From the NCBI GenBank assembly GCA_028293225.1, contig JAQGPE010000226.1:1-6448 (forward strand): 6,448 nucleotides of DNA. The letters are read 5' to 3'. The stretch comes from Akkermansiaceae bacterium (GTDB lineage Bacteria > Verrucomicrobiota > Verrucomicrobiia > Verrucomicrobiales > Akkermansiaceae). The position numbers and the translations under genes were made by a program. This document shows, one piece after another, positions 4,992-6,448 of the stretch (within the stretch, counting starts at the first letter, position 1; every line of letters starts with the position of its first letter). The notes beneath the pieces were generated by a model, which worked only from the letters and a program-made list of their open reading frames with translations, ran no database searches and was not told where the DNA came from.

Positions 4992-6448
4992 TCAGTTTTG
5001 AAGAAAGGAAAGCAAGGCGGGATCGCCCCAGACGCGGAAGAGGTTGTTGCGGCCCGGGCCGTCGCCTTTCTCGGTGGCGATCAGCACGCGGGTGCCGTCT
5101 TTCTCGACGTCCCATGGCTCGCTTTCGCCGCCGGGCTTCCAGCCGAGGCTCAGCAGGCGTTCCAGGTAGTCCTCCCGACCGGCGCCGTTTTCCGACCAGA
5201 TGGTGAAGCTGGCATCCGGCTGGGGTTCGTGAGATACGGGGCTTGCCGTAGCATCACCGGAGATCCAGCGGTGGCAGCGTTTCCAGGCGCGCAGGCGCGG
5301 CTGCAGCCAGGTCAGGAGGGCGAGTTGCGTCCGGGTCAGGCAATTGTCGTAGGCGGGGTCCAGCGGCCGCAGCGGCTGCATGCGGTCGACCACGCCCTGG
5401 TAGCCGGCGAGGCCCATCCGGCCGTGATAGATGATCGAGCCTTCGACTGCCCGGACCGGGCCGCCCGAGTAGACGAAGCCTTCCCATTTCGCGTCGCCGC
5501 GGTCGGTGAAGCGGTGCGGGTGCTTGGCGATCAGCAGCGCCTCCGCCCGCCCGTAGCCGAGCTGCTGCTTCAGGTAGCCGCGCAGCGAGGGCCGGCGGTG
5601 GTGCCAGACAAAGGCGGTCGGTGCGAAGCCGAGCCGGCAGCCATGGTCCTTGAGCCGCCAGCAGAAATCGACATCGTCCCCGGCGGTGCGGAAGACCGGG
5701 TCGAAGCCACCGATGTCGAAGTACGCCGTGCGCCGTACTGCGAGGTTGCAGCCGGGCAGATGCTCCGCTTCGGCATCGCTCAGCATCACGTGGCTGGGCG
5801 CTCCCGGAGCGGCGGCGACGACCGCGGCGGCGGAGTCGTGGGGCGGGGGCGGGAGGTTCGGGCCGCCGGCGGCGTCCCAGCCGTCCTGGAAGGCCCTGGA
5901 GAGGCCGAGCAGCCAATCCGGATCCGGTTCGCAGTCGTCATCGGTGAAAGCGAGGATCGGGCTGGTCGCGGCCTCCGCGCCGGCATTGCGCGCGGCACTC
6001 AGGCCGCCGGGCGGCAGCGTGAGGAGTTTCACGGTGGGGAAATACTTTGCGACGATGAGGGAGGTTTCGTCGGTCGAGCCGTCATCGACCACGATCACTT
6101 CGGCGGCCGGGAGATTCTGGTTCAGGATCGCGGTCAGGCAGGCGGCGATCCGCGGCGCGCCGTTGCGGGTGCAGACGATGACCGCGAAGTCCTGCGTTTG
6201 CCGGTGAGGCGTCCCGGCGGCGAAGGCCTGGGTGACGGCGGCCAGCGCCGGTTTCGCGGTGCCATCGCGCCTTTCCAGGCCGAAGTCCCAGTCGAGGATC
6301 TCCATGGCGGCGTTCCACCAGCGGTCGCTCCAGGCATAGACCGTCATCCCGGCCGCGCCCTCCTCGGCGGCGGCGCGAATGGCCCAGCCCAGGACCTCTG
6401 CCTGCTTCTCCGGACCATTGCGCTGTGAATCCAGGCCGAACTCGGAGA
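4992..6448 (-). CDS. Fusion of glycoside-hydrolase-like TIM barrel (C-terminal end) and family 2 glycosyltransferase, 5' truncated by the window
   Basis: The frame is open from the window edge to a TGA at 4992-4994, giving about 485 codons; the N-terminal part lies outside. The first roughly 75 residues (6448 to about 6227) read like the end of a clan GH-A barrel: SEFGLDS with a Glu in the usual nucleophile position, then VYAWSDRWW, DWDFGLERRDG and KPALAAV. From about 6194 a GT2 (GT-A fold) domain follows, with FAVIVCTRNG, VIVVDDGSTDE, LSAARNAG, the metal-binding stretch FTDDDCEPD (about 5942-5916), PGCNLAVRR, and the acidic catalytic motif GDDVDFCWRL followed by a QQLGYGRA segment. No membrane helix is visible, so the GT part is probably cytosolic. 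The last roughly 70 residues (from about 5210) form a separate Trp-containing extension I do not recognise. An ATG at 6347 would cut through the barrel and is rejected as the start. The likely role is sugar transfer in surface polysaccharide or glycan synthesis; donor and acceptor are unknown. queA follows 82 bases downstream. Confidence 0.88.
   Translation of the reverse strand, partial: SEFGLDSQRNGPEKQAEVLGWAIRAAAEEGAAGMTVYAWSDRWWNAAMEILDWDFGLERRDGTAKPALAAVTQAFAAGTPHRQTQDFAVIVCTRNGAPRIAACLTAILNQNLPAAEVIVVDDGSTDETSLIVAKYFPTVKLLTLPPGGLSAARNAGAEAATSPILAFTDDDCEPDPDWLLGLSRAFQDGWDAAGGPNLPPPPHDSAAAVVAAAPGAPSHVMLSDAEAEHLPGCNLAVRRTAYFDIGGFDPVFRTAGDDVDFCWRLKDHGCRLGFAPTAFVWHHRRPSLRGYLKQQLGYGRAEALLIAKHPHRFTDRGDAKWEGFVYSGGPVRAVEGSIIYHGRMGLAGYQGVVDRMQPLRPLDPAYDNCLTRTQLALLTWLQPRLRAWKRCHRWISGDATASPVSHEPQPDASFTIWSENGAGREDYLERLLSLGWKPGGESEPWDVEKDGTRVLIATEKGDGPGRNNLFRVWGDPALLSFLQN

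Noticed and set aside
4943..5001. Strong Shine-Dalgarno AAGGAGGA on the plus strand followed by a 12-codon frame from ATG 4963
   Set aside because: The spacing of 12 bases is long and the product is very short and featureless. It also overlaps the 3' end of the glycosyltransferase gene on the other strand. It is probably chance; ribosome profiling would settle it.
4974..6428. Plus-strand open frame of 484 codons opposite the glycosyltransferase
   Set aside because: It is an antisense shadow. The minus-strand reading has ordered GT2 motifs and a barrel end, while the plus-strand one is Gly/Ala/Arg/Val-rich without motifs.

Overview
The window is GC-rich, gene-dense bacterial DNA in which G or C fills most third codon positions. 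An inner-membrane-anchored HtrA protease and an OmpA-type peptidoglycan-binding protein point to a Gram-negative, diderm cell. Few genes have a good Shine-Dalgarno sequence at the expected place. That and the general gene style suggest a lineage such as Verrucomicrobiota, but this is a weak inference and no gene here fixes the taxonomy.

Left part (1-3133, + strand): the last 48 codons of an unidentified gene, then a complete HtrA/Deg-type serine protease with two PDZ domains (228-1709), then an anchored periplasmic protein ending in an OmpA-like domain (1805-3133). The gaps in front of the protease and the OmpA-like gene carry the same roughly 19-base motif, which folds as a small hairpin in each. 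Together the two proteins look like cell-envelope maintenance functions.

Middle (3134-3909, + strand): a 240-base gap with two stem-loops, then a compact run of three very small membrane proteins. The first is a candidate 26-residue single-span microprotein. The other two, of 74 and 72 residues, resemble the phospholipase D nuclease N-terminal (PLDNc) two-helix family and overlap by one base. They are tandem paralogues with an almost identical first 39 bases. All three share a G-x-Q-E motif just before the first membrane helix.

Right part (3914-6448, - strand): queA (tRNA queuosine synthesis) converges on the small-membrane-protein run with only 4 bases between stop codons. Upstream of queA lies the 3' part of a large gene whose product joins the end of a TIM-barrel glycoside-hydrolase-like domain to a family 2 glycosyltransferase and a C-terminal extension. 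Its 5' end is beyond the window. The 82-base gap between these two genes holds a perfect 12-base palindrome and a hairpin directly in front of the queA start.

There is no CRISPR array, tRNA, rRNA, insertion sequence or phage gene. The least ordinary parts are the small-membrane-protein cluster, the paired leader hairpin, and the hydrolase-glycosyltransferase fusion.
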